This document shows, piece after piece, positions 35,802-46,325 of a DNA stretch of 64,000 nt. The translations under genes were made by a program, and so were the position numbers. The notes under the pieces are model-generated. The model was not told the DNA's origin, ran no database searches, and was given only the letters and a program-made list of their open reading frames with translations. This stretch comes from Rhodococcus oxybenzonivorans (GTDB taxonomy: Bacteria; Actinomycetota; Actinomycetes; Mycobacteriales; Mycobacteriaceae): NCBI RefSeq assembly GCF_003130705.1, contig NZ_CP021354.1, positions 4,216,001-4,280,000 of the forward strand, in the 5' to 3' direction. Positions within the stretch are counted from its first letter, which is position 1. The number at the start of each line of letters is the position of its first letter.

Positions 35802-36680
35802 TCAGTCGCCACAGCAACCTTCGGGCAGAGTCCGAATGTCACGGGTGATGTCCTTGCGCGCCGCAAGATCGGCGTCGTCGGGATAGTCGACCCGAACCAG
35901 CGACAGACCGTGCGCCGGTGCCACCAGGATCGAACTTGCCCTCGACCGCTCCCGCAGCAACTCGTCCACCCACCCGAGGTCGCGGCGGCCCTCCCCCACG
36001 GCGAGGACGGCACCGACGAGGCTGCGAACCATCGACCAGCAAAAGGCATCGGCGCTGACGAATGCGGTGAAGATCTCCCCGTCACGTTCCCAGTCGAAGC
36101 GTTGCAGATCGCGAACCGTGGTGGCCCCTTCTCTGCGCTTGCAGAACGCGGCGAAGTCGTGCAGCCCCACCAGTCTGGCGGACGCCGAGCGCATTACGTC
36201 GAGGTCGAGCACCTTCGGATACGACACGATGTCGCGGGCACGCAGGGGATCCGCTCCGTACTCCGCGGTGGTCAGGCGGTATTCGTAGTGTCGGCGCATC
36301 GCCGAGAAACGCGCGTCGAAATGCTGCGGCGCACGTGAGATGCGGGTGATCCGTACATCTTTCGGAAGGAAGCGGGCGAGTCTGCGGACGAGTCGGGAGG
36401 GATCGTCCGGCAGCGACTCGGCGGGAACGTCGACGTGCGCGACCTGACCTGCCGCGTGGACCCCTGCGTCGGTCCGTCCCGCCACCGTCAGCTGCAGGGG
36501 GGTACGCAGGACGGCTCCGAGTTTCTCCTCGATTTCCCCGCAGACCGTGCGCAGCCCGTTCTGGCGAGCCCACCCGGAAAACTCGGTTCCGTCGTAGGCG
36601 ATGTCCAGCCGCAATCGAACGAGCCCGTCGCCCCGAGAGGGGGTGACGGGCTCGTTCGATTCAGCGTGTGCCGAAACCAA
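35802..36680 (-). CDS. truA: tRNA pseudouridine(38-40) synthase TruA
   Basis: 292 aa if started at the TTG 6 nt after the rplQ stop, using AAGGA from the end of rplQ. The catalytic aspartate is in [15 protein letters not shown] (D71 in this numbering). The conserved [16 protein letters not shown] begins the fold. The first ~20 codons coincide with a very strong hairpin (36613-36661), so translation may instead begin further in, at TTG 36614. TruA modifies U38-U40 of tRNA anticodon arms. Gene order rplQ-truA is common. Confidence 0.93.
   Translation of the reverse strand: MVSAHAESNEPVTPSRGDGLVRLRLDIAYDGTEFSGWARQNGLRTVCGEIEEKLGAVLRTPLQLTVAGRTDAGVHAAGQVAHVDVPAESLPDDPSRLVRRLARFLPKDVRITRISRAPQHFDARFSAMRRHYEYRLTTAEYGADPLRARDIVSYPKVLDLDVMRSASARLVGLHDFAAFCKRREGATTVRDLQRFDWERDGEIFTAFVSADAFCWSMVRSLVGAVLAVGEGRRDLGWVDELLRERSRASSILVAPAHGLSLVRVDYPDDADLAARKDITRDIRTLPEGCCGD
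36613..36661 (-). terminator. Very long hairpin between rplQ and the truA core
   Basis: Perfect 17-bp inverted repeat (36613-36629/36645-36661), then one mismatch and a further CCCC/GGGG stem closing a 5-nt loop. It lies 25 nt past the rplQ stop. No T-run. Likely a terminator or processing site ending the alpha operon; it overlaps the predicted 5' end of truA. Confidence 0.75.
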
Positions 36681-36685
36681 GTGGA

Positions 36686-37261
36686 CTAGTCCTTCTTGGC
36701 CTCGTCGGCCTCTGTCGCATCTGCGGCGGTGGCGGACTCGTCTTCGATGGCGTCGACGACGGCGTCAGCGTTCGCGACCTCGGCGGCGGTGGCCTCGGAC
36801 TCGACTGCGTCGACAACGTTCTCGTCCGACGCGGCGGGGGCCGCGGCCGGAGCATCCTTCGACGCCTTCACGCGACGTGCGCGGTCGGCCTCGGAGGTGA
36901 CGGTCTTTTCCTTGACGAGCTCGATGATGGCCATCGGAGCGTTGTCACCCTTGCGGGGAACCGTCTTGATGATGCGGGTGTATCCACCGTCACGGTCCGC
37001 GTAGAACGGGCCGATCTCAGCGAACAAGGTGTGTACGACATCCTTGTTGCGGATGACCTTGAGAACCTCGCGGCGGTGCGCCAGGGTTCCCGCCTTGGCG
37101 TGCGTCACGAGCTTCTCGGCGTACGGCCGCAGGGCCTTCGCCTTGGACTCGGTGGTGGTGATGCGACCGTGCTCGAAGAGCGCGGTAGCCAGATTGGCGA
37201 AAATCGCCTTCTGGTGCGAAGCCGACCCGCCGAAGCGGGCACCCTTCTTGGGCTTGGGCAT
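36686..37261 (-). CDS. rplQ: 50S ribosomal protein L17
   Basis: 191 aa. The conserved core ([16 protein letters not shown] through [18 protein letters not shown] segment) is about 120 residues. A C-terminal extension of about 70 residues is unusually rich in Ala, Asp, Glu and Val, as in other Corynebacteriales L17. It lies 30 nt downstream of rpoA and ends the alpha operon. Confidence 0.97.
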   Translation of the reverse strand: MPKPKKGARFGGSASHQKAIFANLATALFEHGRITTTESKAKALRPYAEKLVTHAKAGTLAHRREVLKVIRNKDVVHTLFAEIGPFYADRDGGYTRIIKTVPRKGDNAPMAIIELVKEKTVTSEADRARRVKASKDAPAAAPAASDENVVDAVESEATAAEVANADAVVDAIEDESATAADATEADEAKKD

Positions 37262-37291
37262 GATGATCTCCTAGTAAAGGACCGGAAGCGG

Positions 37292-38353
37292 CTACAGCTG
37301 TTCGGTCTCGGCGTAGTCCTCGGTACCGTCGGCATCGCCGAAGGAACCGGCATCCGTGTCACTCCACGTTCCGGTGGCGGCGTCGTAACCGGCAACGGTG
37401 GTGGGATCGAAGGACGCGGGGCTGTCCTTGAGGGACAAGCCCAGCGAATGCAGCTTGACCTTCACCTCGTCGATGGACTTCTGTCCGAAGTTGCGGATGT
37501 CGAGCAGGTCGGACTCGGTACGGCCGACAAGCTCACCGACGGTGTGAACACCTTCGCGCTTGAGGCAGTTGTAGGAACGGACGGTGAGGTCCAGGTCCTC
37601 GATGGGCAGTCCGAAGGAAGCGATGTGATCGGCCTCGGCGGGCGAGGGTCCGATCTCGATGCCTTCTGCTTCGACGTTCAGCTCACGGGCCAGGCCGAAG
37701 AGCTCAACCAGGGTCTTGCCCGCAGAAGCGAGCGCGTCCCGAGCGGTGATGGAGTTCTTGGTTTCCACATCGAGCACGAGCCGATCGAAGTCGGTGCGCT
37801 GCTCGACGCGGGTGGCCTCCACCTTGTAGGTGACCTTGAGCACCGGCGAGTAGATCGAGTCGACCGGGATGCGGCCGATCTCTGCGCCGGACGCCTTGTT
37901 CTGGACGGCGGGGACGTAGCCGCGACCGCGCTCGACGACGAGCTCGATCTCCAGCTTTCCCTTGTCGTTCAGGGTGGCGATGTGCAGATCCGGGTTGTTC
38001 ACGGTGACGCCGGCCGGGGGCACGATGTCGCCTGCGGTCACAGCGCCGGGGCCCTGCTTACGGACGTACATGGTGACCGGCTCGTCCTCTTCGGAGCTCA
38101 CGACGAGGCCCTTGAGGTTCAGGATGATGTCGGTGACGTCTTCCTTCACACCGGGGACCGTGGTGAACTCGTGCAGAACGCCGTCGATGCGGATGCTGGT
38201 GACAGCAGCGCCGGGGATCGAAGACAGCAGCGTGCGGCGGAGCGAATTGCCGAGGGTGTACCCGAAACCTGGCTCGAGGGGCTCGATGACGAACTTCGAG
38301 CGGTTGTCAGCGATGACCTCTTCGGTCAGCGTGGGTCGCTGAGAAATGAGCAT
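37292..38353 (-). CDS. rpoA: DNA-directed RNA polymerase subunit alpha
   Basis: 353 aa. N-terminal dimerisation domain with [19 protein letters not shown], and the C-terminal HhH domain containing [15 protein letters not shown] and [13 protein letters not shown], which contacts UP elements and activators. The tail after the CTD is acidic. It is separated from rpsD by a strong hairpin, which could reset rpoA and rplQ expression relative to the ribosomal genes before them. Confidence 0.99.
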   Translation of the reverse strand: MLISQRPTLTEEVIADNRSKFVIEPLEPGFGYTLGNSLRRTLLSSIPGAAVTSIRIDGVLHEFTTVPGVKEDVTDIILNLKGLVVSSEEDEPVTMYVRKQGPGAVTAGDIVPPAGVTVNNPDLHIATLNDKGKLEIELVVERGRGYVPAVQNKASGAEIGRIPVDSIYSPVLKVTYKVEATRVEQRTDFDRLVLDVETKNSITARDALASAGKTLVELFGLARELNVEAEGIEIGPSPAEADHIASFGLPIEDLDLTVRSYNCLKREGVHTVGELVGRTESDLLDIRNFGQKSIDEVKVKLHSLGLSLKDSPASFDPTTVAGYDAATGTWSDTDAGSFGDADGTEDYAETEQL

Positions 38354-38413
38354 TGGATTTCCTCCTGTACGGGCGTCCGCTATTTGACGCCCACGATGGG
38401 AAAGGCACTGCGC

Positions 38414-38461
38414 GCCCGTGCGCCTTTCTGGTAGTGGGAACTACCAGAAAGGCGCACGGGC
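38414..38461 (-). terminator. Perfect 22-bp hairpin between rpsD and rpoA
   Basis: Stem 38414-38435/38440-38461 with a GGGA loop, beginning 8 nt past the rpsD stop. No T-run downstream. It may be a partial terminator, an RNase processing site, or a 3'-end stabiliser within the alpha operon. Confidence 0.7.
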
Positions 38462-38469
38462 CGGAGGCC

Positions 38470-39075
38470 TTACTTCGAGTAGTACTCGACGATCAGCTGT
38501 TCCTGCAGCGGGACATCGATCTGCGCACGCTCGGGAAGCTGGTGAACCAGGATCCGGAGCCGTCCGCCGACAACCTGCAGCCAACCCGGGATCGGGCGAT
38601 CGCCCTGGGTCTCACGCGCCACCTGGAAAGGAAGCGTCGACAGCGACTTCTCCTTGACATCGATGATGTCGTACTGCGAGACGCGGTAGCTGGGGATGTC
38701 GACCTTCTTGTTGTTCACAAGGAGGTGACCGTGCGTGACCAGCTGACGTGCCTGGCGGCGGGTGCGAGCCAGTCCGGCGCGGTACACGACGTTGTCGAGA
38801 CGCGACTCCAGGATGCGGAGCAGGTTCTCACCGGTCTTACCGGGGCGGTTGTTCGCCTCCTGGTAGTAACGACGGAACTGCTTCTCCATGACGCCGTAGG
38901 TGAAGCGAGCCTTCTGCTTCTCCTGCAGCTGGAGCAGGTACTCGCTCTCCTTGATCCGCGCACGGCCGTGCTGGCCCGGCGGGTAGGGACGACGCTCGAA
39001 CGCCTGGTCGCCTCCGACGAGGTCGACGCGCAGACGACGCGACTTGCGGGTGATGGGTCCGGTATAACGTGCCAT
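38470..39075 (-). CDS. rpsD: 30S ribosomal protein S4
   Basis: 201 aa, usual length. The S4 RNA-binding domain is clear (ESRLDNVVYRAGLARTRRQARQ). The N-terminus MARYTGPITRKSRRLRVDL has no zinc-ribbon cysteines, i.e. the zinc-free form. Primary 16S rRNA binder. Confidence 0.98.
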   Translation of the reverse strand: MARYTGPITRKSRRLRVDLVGGDQAFERRPYPPGQHGRARIKESEYLLQLQEKQKARFTYGVMEKQFRRYYQEANNRPGKTGENLLRILESRLDNVVYRAGLARTRRQARQLVTHGHLLVNNKKVDIPSYRVSQYDIIDVKEKSLSTLPFQVARETQGDRPIPGWLQVVGGRLRILVHQLPERAQIDVPLQEQLIVEYYSK

Positions 39076-39097
39076 TTTTTTCTACCTATCCTTCCCG

Positions 39098-39511
39098 CTA
39101 GACCCGACGCCGCTTGGGCGGACGGCAGCCGTTGTGGGGCTGGGGGGTGACATCGGAGATGGTGCCGACCTCGAGGCCTGCGGCCTGAAGCGAGCGGATC
39201 GCGGTCTCACGGCCGGAGCCGGGTCCCTTGACGAAGACGTCGACCTTCTTGACACCGTGCTCCTGCGCCTTGCGGGCTGCGTTCTCTGCAGCGAGCTGAG
39301 CGGCGAACGGGGTCGACTTACGCGATCCCTTGAAGCCGACGTGTCCCGAGGACGCCCAGGAAATGACATTTCCGGCGGGGTCCGTGATGGACACGATGGT
39401 GTTGTTGAAGGTGCTCTTGATGTGAGCGGCACCGTGGGGGACGTTCTTCTTGTCCCTGCGACGCGCCTTCTGGGTCTTCTTCGGACCGGTGCTACGTGAC
39501 TTGGGGGGCAT
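39098..39511 (-). CDS. rpsK: 30S ribosomal protein S11
   Basis: 137 aa. Conserved [22 protein letters not shown] core and C-terminal [18 protein letters not shown]. Its ATG overlaps the rpsM stop by one base. Sits on the 30S platform with S7 and S18. Confidence 0.98.
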   Translation of the reverse strand: MPPKSRSTGPKKTQKARRRDKKNVPHGAAHIKSTFNNTIVSITDPAGNVISWASSGHVGFKGSRKSTPFAAQLAAENAARKAQEHGVKKVDVFVKGPGSGRETAIRSLQAAGLEVGTISDVTPQPHNGCRPPKRRRV

Positions 39512-39885
39512 TACTTCGCCTTCTTCTTGCCGGCAATGGTGCGCTTGGGGCCCTTACGGGTGCGGGCGTTGGTCTTGGTGCGCTGACCACGCACGGGCAA
39601 GCCACGGCGGTGGCGCAACCCCTGGTAGGCACCGATCTCGATCTTGCGACGGATGTCGGCCTGGACCTCGCGGCGAAGGTCACCCTCGACCTTCAGCGAC
39701 TCCTCGATGTACTCGCGGAGCTTGGCCAGATCCTCGTCCGAGAGATCCTTGCTCCGCAGATCCGGGTTGACGCCGGTGGCGCCCAGGATCTCCTTGGAGC
39801 GGGTACGGCCGATGCCGTAGATGTAGGTGAGTGCGATCTCCATCCGCTTTTCGCGGGGCAGATCGACACCTGCTAGACGTGCCAT
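39511..39885 (-). CDS. rpsM: 30S ribosomal protein S13
   Basis: 124 aa from the ATG giving [14 protein letters not shown]. Helix-two-turn-helix [10 protein letters not shown] and the basic tail [10 protein letters not shown] are typical; contacts 5S/23S rRNA at bridge B1 and the P-site tRNA. First gene of the alpha-operon proteins proper, after a 235-nt spacer from rpmJ. Confidence 0.98.
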   Translation of the reverse strand: MARLAGVDLPREKRMEIALTYIYGIGRTRSKEILGATGVNPDLRSKDLSDEDLAKLREYIEESLKVEGDLRREVQADIRRKIEIGAYQGLRHRRGLPVRGQRTKTNARTRKGPKRTIAGKKKAK

Positions 39886-40120
39886 GTGGCAGTTCCTATC
39901 GGTGAGCGGAGGTCTGCTCCCAGTCCATCCCCTGTGCCTCTTCAAACTCCGGCGGTCTCGCGACCGAAGGGGTCTCAACTAACTCAGTGGGGCCCCGGCC
40001 TCCGTGCCGGGGGTGGACCAGTACCTGCCGTGGGTGGTGAAACCCGGTGGCCGAAAGTACTGGCTGGTGCTGGGAGGTCATCTTTGCTTGTTGCCAAGCA
40101 GATCCTCGAAAAGCGGAGAT
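39886..40120 (-). promoter_or_regulatory. Spacer between rpmJ and rpsM with small hairpins, possible alpha-operon leader
   Basis: 235 bp with no gene. Two short inverted repeats are visible: CGGTC-TCGC-GACCG (39953-39966) and CCCCGGC/GCCGGGG (39993-39999/40006-40012). Their order upstream of rpsM suits an RNA leader, but I see no strong promoter. Confidence 0.35.
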
Positions 40121-40234
40121 CTAGCCCTGACGCTGCTTGTGACGCAGGTTCTCGCAGATCACCATGACCCGGCCGTTACGACGGATCACCTTGCACTTTT
40201 CGCAGATCTTCTTGACGCTCGGCTGAACCTTCAC
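40121..40234 (-). CDS. rpmJ: 50S ribosomal protein L36
   Basis: 37 aa, GTG start. Reads [20 protein letters not shown] and onward to HKQRQG. Zinc ligands of the C+ form are present (Cys11, Cys14, Cys27, His32), so this is the zinc-binding paralogue normally expressed when zinc is sufficient. Between infA and rpsM, its usual place. Confidence 0.95.
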   Translation of the reverse strand: MKVQPSVKKICEKCKVIRRNGRVMVICENLRHKQRQG

Positions 40235-40289
40235 GTCTTCTGATCTCCTGTTTTGTGGCAGCCCACTACGCAGTTCCGCGGCGGACGTA

Positions 40290-40319
40290 CTTCTCCCCGA
40301 CCTGGTCAGAGCGGGGAAG
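40290..40319 (-). terminator. Weak hairpin after infA
   Basis: CTTC-T-CCCCG pairs with CGGGGAAG with a single bulged T, 12-nt loop, starting about 4 nt after the infA stop. Could be a partial terminator or processing site. Confidence 0.3.
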
Positions 40320-40323
40320 CTTT

Positions 40324-40545
40324 TTACTTGTACCGGTAAACGATGCGTCCGCGCGACAGGTCGTAGGGCGAAAGCTCCACGACTACGCGATCTTCCGGGA
40401 GGATGCGAATGTAGTGCTGACGCATCTTTCCGCTGATGTGGGCGAGAACCTTGTGGCCGTTCTCGAGCTCAATGCGGAACATCGCATTGGGCAGCGGCTC
40501 GACTACTCGTCCCTCGACCTCGATGGCCCCGTCTTTCTTAGCCAT
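40324..40545 (-). CDS. infA: Translation initiation factor IF-1
   Basis: 73 aa from the ATG giving [16 protein letters not shown], the universal IF-1 start. S1-type OB fold. Followed by rpmJ and rpsM, an arrangement found across bacteria. Divergent from dtd. Confidence 0.98.
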
Positions 40546-40762
40546 ATCCTCCGCGATCCATGTTGTTTGACGTGCTTCTTGCATCTGTTTCCGTTACCGT
40601 GGCGCCCAATGGCTTCTTCACCGGCCGAAACATGAACATTCCGGATCGAAACCGGCACTGGGCACGCAAACAAGCGGCACGCATAGCGCACCGCTGATCC
40701 ATGTTACGGGAAATTGCTCACCAGGCCAAATGCAGTCGGCGAGGCGAAGGATGGTGTTGGGC

Positions 40763-41200
40763 GTGCGCGCGCTGGTGCAGAGAGTCTCGGCCGCCTCCGT
40801 CCGGGTCGACGGAGTCGTGGTCGCACGCATCACTCCCCCGCCTGCCGGCCATGGACTTCTCGTCCTGGTCGGCGTCACCCATACGGATGACGCGGCGAAA
40901 GCAGCGCTCCTGGCAAAGAAGGTGTGGACGATGCGAATCCTGGAGGACGAGCAGTCGGCCGCCGACCTCGATGCCCCGATCCTCGTGGCCAGTCAGTTCA
41001 CGCTGATGGCCGACACACGACGGGGGCGACGCCCCTCGTGGTCCGCGGCCGCGCCCCGGCCCGTGGCGGAGCCGTTGGTCGAATCCTTCACGGACGCGCT
41101 ACGACAGCTGGGCGCGACGGTCGATACGGGCGTGTTCGGCGAGCACATGCAGATCGACCTCGTCAACGACGGACCGGTCACTCTGCTGATCGACGTGTAG
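40763..41200 (+). CDS. dtd: D-aminoacyl-tRNA deacylase Dtd
   Basis: 145 aa from the GTG that gives [17 protein letters not shown], as in the family; upstream starts are open but would add a non-family extension. Catalytic segments [17 protein letters not shown] and [10 protein letters not shown] are present. It hydrolyses D-amino acids from mischarged tRNA. The only plus-strand gene inside the ribosomal cluster, between infA and map. Confidence 0.95.
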   Translation: MRALVQRVSAASVRVDGVVVARITPPPAGHGLLVLVGVTHTDDAAKAALLAKKVWTMRILEDEQSAADLDAPILVASQFTLMADTRRGRRPSWSAAAPRPVAEPLVESFTDALRQLGATVDTGVFGEHMQIDLVNDGPVTLLIDV

Positions 41201-41208
41201 CGGCGCAG

Positions 41209-42006
41209 TCACTCCGGGCGCAGCGTGAGAATTCTCGGACCATCCTCGGTGACGGCCACGGTGTGCTCCCAGTGGGCAGCACGCGTACCGTCCGCGGTAA
41301 CCACCGTCCAGTCGTCTTCCAGGACAATGGTATCGGTGGTACCGAGCGTCAACATCGGCTCGATCGCCAGCACGGATCCGACCACCAGCTGGGGACCCTT
41401 ACCCGGGGCGCCCTCGTTGGCGAGGAACGGTTCCATGTGCATTTCCCGGCCGATCCCGTGCCCGCCGTAGCCGTCGACGATCCCGTACTTCCGGCCGTGT
41501 GTTACTTCCGCCGCGCGAGTTCCCAGCTCGATCGCATGGGAGATGTCGGTGAGACGGTTCCCGGGCAGCATGGCTGCAATTCCCGCGTCCATCGACAACC
41601 GCGTGGCTTCGCTCAAATCCTGATCAGCCTCGATGAGTTCGCCGACACCGAACGTCCAGGCCGAGTCACCATGCCACCCGTCGAGAATTGCACCGCAGTC
41701 GATCGAGACGAGGTCTCCCTCGGCGAGGATGTCCTGCGCCGAGGGAATCCCGTGCACCACACGATCATTGACGGACGAACATATCGATCCGGTGAACCCG
41801 TGGTACCCCTTGAACGACGGCACCGCACCTGCGTCGCGGATTACCGACTCGGCTACCTCGTCGAGTTCGAGCGTGCTCACACCAGGCTTGGCCGCATCAC
41901 GCACCGCCACCAGCGCTGCACCGACGATGGCGCCCGCGGCCGCCATCGCATCGAGCTCACCGGCAGTCCGGAAGGGAACAACTTTGCGCTTGCGCCCGAA
42001 ACCCAT
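41209..42006 (-). CDS. map: Methionine aminopeptidase, type I
   Basis: 265 aa. Metal ligands of the pita-bread fold are visible: Asp pair in [17 protein letters not shown], His in [12 protein letters not shown], and Glu in LAIEPMLTL. There is no N-terminal zinc-finger extension, unlike MapB-type. The start directly follows the adk stop codon, as in many spc operons. Confidence 0.97.
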   Translation of the reverse strand: MGFGRKRKVVPFRTAGELDAMAAAGAIVGAALVAVRDAAKPGVSTLELDEVAESVIRDAGAVPSFKGYHGFTGSICSSVNDRVVHGIPSAQDILAEGDLVSIDCGAILDGWHGDSAWTFGVGELIEADQDLSEATRLSMDAGIAAMLPGNRLTDISHAIELGTRAAEVTHGRKYGIVDGYGGHGIGREMHMEPFLANEGAPGKGPQLVVGSVLAIEPMLTLGTTDTIVLEDDWTVVTADGTRAAHWEHTVAVTEDGPRILTLRPE

Positions 42007-42552
42007 TTACTTGCCCAACGCTGCCAGTGCGCGCGAGTTGACCTCGTCGACCTCACCCAGTGCGTCGACGGTGAGCAGATCGTTCTTGTAGTAGTCGAGC
42101 AGCGGCGCCGTCTCCTCGCGGTACACCCGGAGCCGGTTGCGGATGACGTCTTCCTTGTCGTCGGCGCGACCACGCGCCAGCATCCGTTCCACGACGATGT
42201 CCTCGTCCGCCACGAACGAGAGAACGCCGTCGAGCTTGGTGTCCAGATCAGCCAGGATCGCCTCGAGTGCCTGCGCCTGATCGACCGTGCGCGGGAAACC
42301 GTCGAGAAGGAAACCGTTGGCGGCATCCGGCTCCGCGACGCGCGCTTTCACCATGTTGTTGGTGATTTCGCTGGGAACGAGATCTCCGGCGTCGAGGTAC
42401 TTCTTCGCCTCGAGACCGAGCGGTGTCTCCTGGCCGATGTTCGCCCGGAACAGGTCGCCGGTCGAGATGTGCGGGACACCGAGCTTCTCGGAAAGAATCG
42501 CGGCCTGGGTGCCCTTGCCTGCACCGGGAGGACCAAGGAGGACAAGTCTCAC
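42007..42552 (-). CDS. adk: Adenylate kinase
   Basis: 181 aa, the short form lacking a long LID, as in mycobacteria. P-loop [10 protein letters not shown] near residues 7-16, NMP-binding [13 protein letters not shown]. The GTG start overlaps the secY stop (GTGA). Confidence 0.97.
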   Translation of the reverse strand: MRLVLLGPPGAGKGTQAAILSEKLGVPHISTGDLFRANIGQETPLGLEAKKYLDAGDLVPSEITNNMVKARVAEPDAANGFLLDGFPRTVDQAQALEAILADLDTKLDGVLSFVADEDIVVERMLARGRADDKEDVIRNRLRVYREETAPLLDYYKNDLLTVDALGEVDEVNSRALAALGK

Positions 42553-43862
42553 TTGAGGAACCCTTCGTAGTTGCGTTGCATCAATTGACTTTCGATCTGC
42601 TTGACCGTGTCCAGGGCGACACTGACGAGGATCAGCACTGCCGCGCCACCGAAGATGCTGCTGGTGGTCTGGCTCCCGGACAGGAAGAAGTGGGGCAACA
42701 CTGCGATCAGGCCGAGGTAGATGGACCCCGGGACCGTGATGCGGTTGAGCACGTAATTCAGGTAGTCCGCGGTGGGGCGTCCCGGGCGGATGCCGGGAAT
42801 GAACCCACCGAACTTCTTCATCTCGTCGGCGCGCTCTTCCGGGTTGAACGTGATCGCGACGTAGAAGAACACGAAGAACACGATCAACGCGAAGTAGATG
42901 GTGATGTACACCGGATTGTTCGGGTTCACCAGATACTCGTTGATGATCCGCTGCCACCAGCTCGGATCTGCAGCCGACGTCGCCCCGGTGAGCTGCGCGA
43001 TGAGGTTCGGCAGATACAGCAGAGACGACGCGAAGATCACCGGGATGATGCCGGCCTGGTTGACCTTCAGCGGCAGGTAGGTGGACGAACCGCCGTACAT
43101 CTTGCGGCCGACCATGCGCTTGGCGTACTGGACGGGGATACGGCGCTGGCCCTGCTCGACGAAGACCACGCCCGCAATGATGGCCAGAGCGGCGACACAG
43201 ACGATCGCGAAGATCAGCCCGCCGCGGCTGTCGAGAATGGCCTTGCCCTCCGACGGCAGCCGGGATGCGATACCCGCGAAGATCAGTAGCGAGAAGCCGT
43301 TACCGACACCGCGTTCGGTGATGATCTCGCCGAACCACATGACGAGCGCGGCACCCGCCGTCATCACGAGGACGATGATGACGAGCCCGAAGATGCTCTT
43401 GTCGGCGATTATTTCTTCCTGACAACCCTGCAACAGCTGACCGCGCGCTGCGAGCGCGACGATGCCGGTGGCCTGCAAAATCGCCAGCGCGATCGACAGA
43501 TATCGGGTGTACTGCGTCATCTTCGCCTGACCGGACTGGCCTTCCTTCCGAAGCTGCTCGAACTTCGGGATGACGACCGTCAACAGCTGAACGATGATGC
43601 TTGCCGTGATGTAGGGCATGATGCCGATCGCGAACACCGAGAGCTGGAGCAGGGCTCCACCGGAGAACAGGTTGATCAGCGAATAGATACCGGCGGAATC
43701 GCCGCCCGACAACTGGTCGACACAGGCTCGGACGTTGGCGTAGTCGACGCCGGGTGAGGGCAGCACGGCACCGACGCGGTAGAGCGCGACGAGGCCGAGC
43801 GCGATGAGGATCTTCCGCCTCAGGTCCGGGGTCCTGAGGGCCGAGACGAAGGCGGAAAGCAA
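42549..43862 (-). CDS. secY: Protein translocase subunit SecY
   Basis: 437 aa, ten transmembrane helices. I place the start at a TTG preceded by AGGAGG at 4 nt; this gives [19 protein letters not shown], as in related SecY. An earlier start (43898) would add a 12-residue Pro-rich stretch without a ribosome-binding site. Channel subunit of the Sec translocon. Confidence 0.97.
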   Translation of the reverse strand: MLSAFVSALRTPDLRRKILIALGLVALYRVGAVLPSPGVDYANVRACVDQLSGGDSAGIYSLINLFSGGALLQLSVFAIGIMPYITASIIVQLLTVVIPKFEQLRKEGQSGQAKMTQYTRYLSIALAILQATGIVALAARGQLLQGCQEEIIADKSIFGLVIIVLVMTAGAALVMWFGEIITERGVGNGFSLLIFAGIASRLPSEGKAILDSRGGLIFAIVCVAALAIIAGVVFVEQGQRRIPVQYAKRMVGRKMYGGSSTYLPLKVNQAGIIPVIFASSLLYLPNLIAQLTGATSAADPSWWQRIINEYLVNPNNPVYITIYFALIVFFVFFYVAITFNPEERADEMKKFGGFIPGIRPGRPTADYLNYVLNRITVPGSIYLGLIAVLPHFFLSGSQTTSSIFGGAAVLILVSVALDTVKQIESQLMQRNYEGFLK

Positions 43863-43991
43863 AGATCCTCCTGGCACGACGGTGGGTGGACGAGTCACTG
43901 GGACTTTGTCCGTGAATGAACTCTAGAACTCTAACAGTGGCGACTGAACGTGCAGTTGGGAGACCTGGGCCGACCCGGTGCACAGCGGCAA

Positions 43992-44028
43992 ATGGCCGCA
44001 GTACAGCCCGAAGCTGTACTGCGGCCAT
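43992..44028 (-). terminator. Perfect 16-bp hairpin between rplO and secY
   Basis: Stem 43992-44007/44013-44028, loop CCGAA, beginning 21 nt past the rplO stop and about 130 nt before secY. Long, well-formed and free of a T-run. Likely separates the ribosomal part of the spc operon from secY-adk-map. Confidence 0.75.
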
Positions 44029-44049
44029 CTACTGGCTAGCGGTGATTGC

Positions 44050-44493
44050 TCACAGCTCGGTGGCGGTACCACCGGCAGCAGCGATCTTCTCCTTGGCGGA
44101 GCCGGTGAACTTGTCGACCGTCACCTGGACGGCGACAGTCAGGTCGCCGTCGCCGAGAACCTTGACGAGCTGGTTCTTGCGAACGGCGCCCTTGGCAACG
44201 AGATCCTCGACCGTGACCTGCCCACCCTCGGGGAACAGACGGGCGATGTCGCCGACGTTGACGACCTGGTACTCGGTGCGGAACGGGTTGGTGAAGCCCT
44301 TGAGCTTGGGCAGACGCATGTGCAGCGGCATCTGTCCACCCTCGAAGGCGACGGGCACGTTCTTGCGGGCCTTGGTGCCCTTGGTGCCGCGACCCGCAGT
44401 CTTACCGCGCTTGCCGCCCTCGCCTCGACCGACGCGGATCTTGGCTGACTTGGACCCGGGCGCGGGGCGCAGGTGATGCAGTTTGATGGTCAT
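44050..44493 (-). CDS. rplO: 50S ribosomal protein L15
   Basis: 147 aa. The Gly-rich basic N-terminus ([32 protein letters not shown]) is the L15 signature. Two bases after the rpmD stop region; usual place before secY. Confidence 0.98.
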   Translation of the reverse strand: MTIKLHHLRPAPGSKSAKIRVGRGEGGKRGKTAGRGTKGTKARKNVPVAFEGGQMPLHMRLPKLKGFTNPFRTEYQVVNVGDIARLFPEGGQVTVEDLVAKGAVRKNQLVKVLGDGDLTVAVQVTVDKFTGSAKEKIAAAGGTATEL

Positions 44494-44495
44494 GG

Positions 44496-44675
44496 TTAGA
44501 CCTCCTCAACTGTGACGAGGTGGCGCACCACGTTGATCAGACCGCGGTTCTGCGCATTGTCCTCGCGGACAACCGTCTGCCGGATGCCCTTGAGACCGAG
44601 GGTGCGCAGCGAGTTCCGCTGGTTCTGCTTGGTACCGATGGTGCTCTTGATCTGAGTGACCTTGAGTTCGGCCAT
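44496..44675 (-). CDS. rpmD: 50S ribosomal protein L30
   Basis: 59 aa, typical bacterial L30: [20 protein letters not shown] and onward ([11 protein letters not shown]). The ATG overlaps the rpsE stop by one base. Confidence 0.96.
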   Translation of the reverse strand: MAELKVTQIKSTIGTKQNQRNSLRTLGLKGIRQTVVREDNAQNRGLINVVRHLVTVEEV

Positions 44676-45331
44676 TACTTCACGCTCCCAGCCTGTGCAC
44701 GCGCACGCAGCATGCCGGCGGGGGCCACATCCTCGAGGGCGAGACCGCGACGAGCGGCAACTTCCTCGGGGCGCTGCAGACCCTTGAGCGCAGCAACGGT
44801 CGCATGGACGACGTTGATGGCGTTGTCGCTACCGAGCGACTTCGACAGGATGTCGTGGATGCCCGCGCACTCCAGCACGGCACGCACCGCGCCGCCGGCG
44901 ATGACACCGGTACCGGCGCTCGCGGGACGCAGCATGACGATGCCGGCAGCGGCTTCACCCTGGACGGGGTGCGTGATGGTGCCGCCGATCATCGGAACGC
45001 GGAAGAAGCTCTTACGAGCCTCCTCGACACCCTTCTGGATGGCCGCAGGAACTTCCTTGGCCTTGCCGTAGCCGACACCGACCAGTCCGTTGCCGTCGCC
45101 CACGATCACCAGTGCGGTGAAGCTGAAGCGACGACCACCCTTGACGACCTTCGACACGCGGTTGATCGTGACGACCCGCTCGATGTGGTTCGACTTCTCG
45201 GCCGACTGTCCGCCGCGACGATCGTCGCGACCGCCACCACGACGGTCGCCGCCGCCGCGGTTGTCCCCCGTGTTGGGTCCATTCTGTCCGGCGGGTCCGC
45301 TTCCGCCGTCACGCCTCTGACGTCCCGGCAT
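44675..45331 (-). CDS. rpsE: 30S ribosomal protein S5
   Basis: 218 aa, with an N-terminal extension of about 45 residues rich in Gly, Arg and Asp before the conserved core ([20 protein letters not shown]). Double-stranded RNA-binding fold; involved in mRNA entry and decoding accuracy. Confidence 0.98.
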   Translation of the reverse strand: MPGRQRRDGGSGPAGQNGPNTGDNRGGGDRRGGGRDDRRGGQSAEKSNHIERVVTINRVSKVVKGGRRFSFTALVIVGDGNGLVGVGYGKAKEVPAAIQKGVEEARKSFFRVPMIGGTITHPVQGEAAAGIVMLRPASAGTGVIAGGAVRAVLECAGIHDILSKSLGSDNAINVVHATVAALKGLQRPEEVAARRGLALEDVAPAGMLRARAQAGSVK

Positions 45332-45362
45332 CAGGCTGTCCTTCCGTTCGAAATGATGGTCA

Positions 45363-45770
45363 TCAGAACTTCAACCCGCCTTCGCGAGCTGCGTCTGCCA
45401 GGGCCGCGATGCGACCGTGGTAGCCGTGTCCGCCGTGGTCGAAGACCACAGTCTCGACTCCGGCAGCCTTCGCGCGCTCGGCGATCAGCTGACCGACCTT
45501 CGCGCTGAGGGTCTTCTTGTCGCCGTCCGCAGCGCGCACGTCTGCCTCGGTGGTCGACGCCGCGGCCAGCGTGTGGCCCGCGAGGTCGTCCACCAGCTGG
45601 ACGTGGATGTGGCGCGAGGACCGGTTGACGACCAAGCGGGGACGCTCGGGCGTGCCGGACACCTTCTTGCGGAGACGGAAGTGACGACGCACCTTCGACA
45701 GGCGACGCTTCGTGGACGCATCCTTGCCCAGCGGAATCCGCTTGGCTTTCTGGTTTGCAGTCTGGCTCAT
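45363..45770 (-). CDS. rplR: 50S ribosomal protein L18
   Basis: 135 aa from the ATG giving [20 protein letters not shown]. 5S rRNA-binding core [18 protein letters not shown] and C-terminal [18 protein letters not shown]. Upstream frame extension is shadow of rplF. Confidence 0.97.
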   Translation of the reverse strand: MSQTANQKAKRIPLGKDASTKRRLSKVRRHFRLRKKVSGTPERPRLVVNRSSRHIHVQLVDDLAGHTLAAASTTEADVRAADGDKKTLSAKVGQLIAERAKAAGVETVVFDHGGHGYHGRIAALADAAREGGLKF

Positions 45771-45771
45771 A

Positions 45772-46311
45772 TCACTTACCCGTCTTTCCGACCTTGCGGC
45801 GGATCTGCTCACCCTCGTAACGCACGCCCTTGCCCTTGTACGGGTCCGGACGGCGGAGACGGCGGATGTTGGCCGAGATCTGCCCGACCTTCTGCTTGTC
45901 GATGCCCGACACGGAGAACTTGGTGGGCGACTCGACCGCGAAGGTGATGCCTTCCGGAGCCTCGATCGGGACCGGGTGGCTGTACCCGAGCGCGAACTCG
46001 AGGTCCTTGCCCTTGAGAGCAACGCGGTAACCGACGCCGTGGATCTCCATCTTGGTGGTGTAACCGTCGGTCACACCGGTGACCAGGTTCTGCACCAGCG
46101 TGCGAGAAAGACCGTGGAGTGCACGGCTACGACGCTCGTCGTCCGGACGGGTGACGCTGAGCGTTCCGTCCTCGTTCTTCTCGATGGTGATCGGCTCTGC
46201 GATGGTGAGGCCGAGGGTGCCCTTCGGCCCCTTGACCGTGACGTCCTGGCCGTCGATCGACACGTCGACACCGGCGGGGACGGTAACGGGAATCTTTCCG
46301 ATACGCGACAT
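45772..46311 (-). CDS. rplF: 50S ribosomal protein L6
   Basis: 179 aa. Two tandem L6 domains; the C-terminal signature [21 protein letters not shown] segment ([20 protein letters not shown]) is intact. Binds helix 97 of 23S rRNA. Confidence 0.98.
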   Translation of the reverse strand: MSRIGKIPVTVPAGVDVSIDGQDVTVKGPKGTLGLTIAEPITIEKNEDGTLSVTRPDDERRSRALHGLSRTLVQNLVTGVTDGYTTKMEIHGVGYRVALKGKDLEFALGYSHPVPIEAPEGITFAVESPTKFSVSGIDKQKVGQISANIRRLRRPDPYKGKGVRYEGEQIRRKVGKTGK

Positions 46312-46325
46312 TGTGGTGGCCTCCC

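Noticed and set aside
36668..38434. 588-codon plus-strand open frame across rplQ and rpoA
   Set aside because: Exact antisense of two essential genes with no start signals or recognisable domains.
43863..43898. Longer SecY start giving a Pro-rich leader
   Set aside because: The TTG at 43862 has AGGAGG at the right distance and matches SecY N-termini; the upstream start has no ribosome-binding site.
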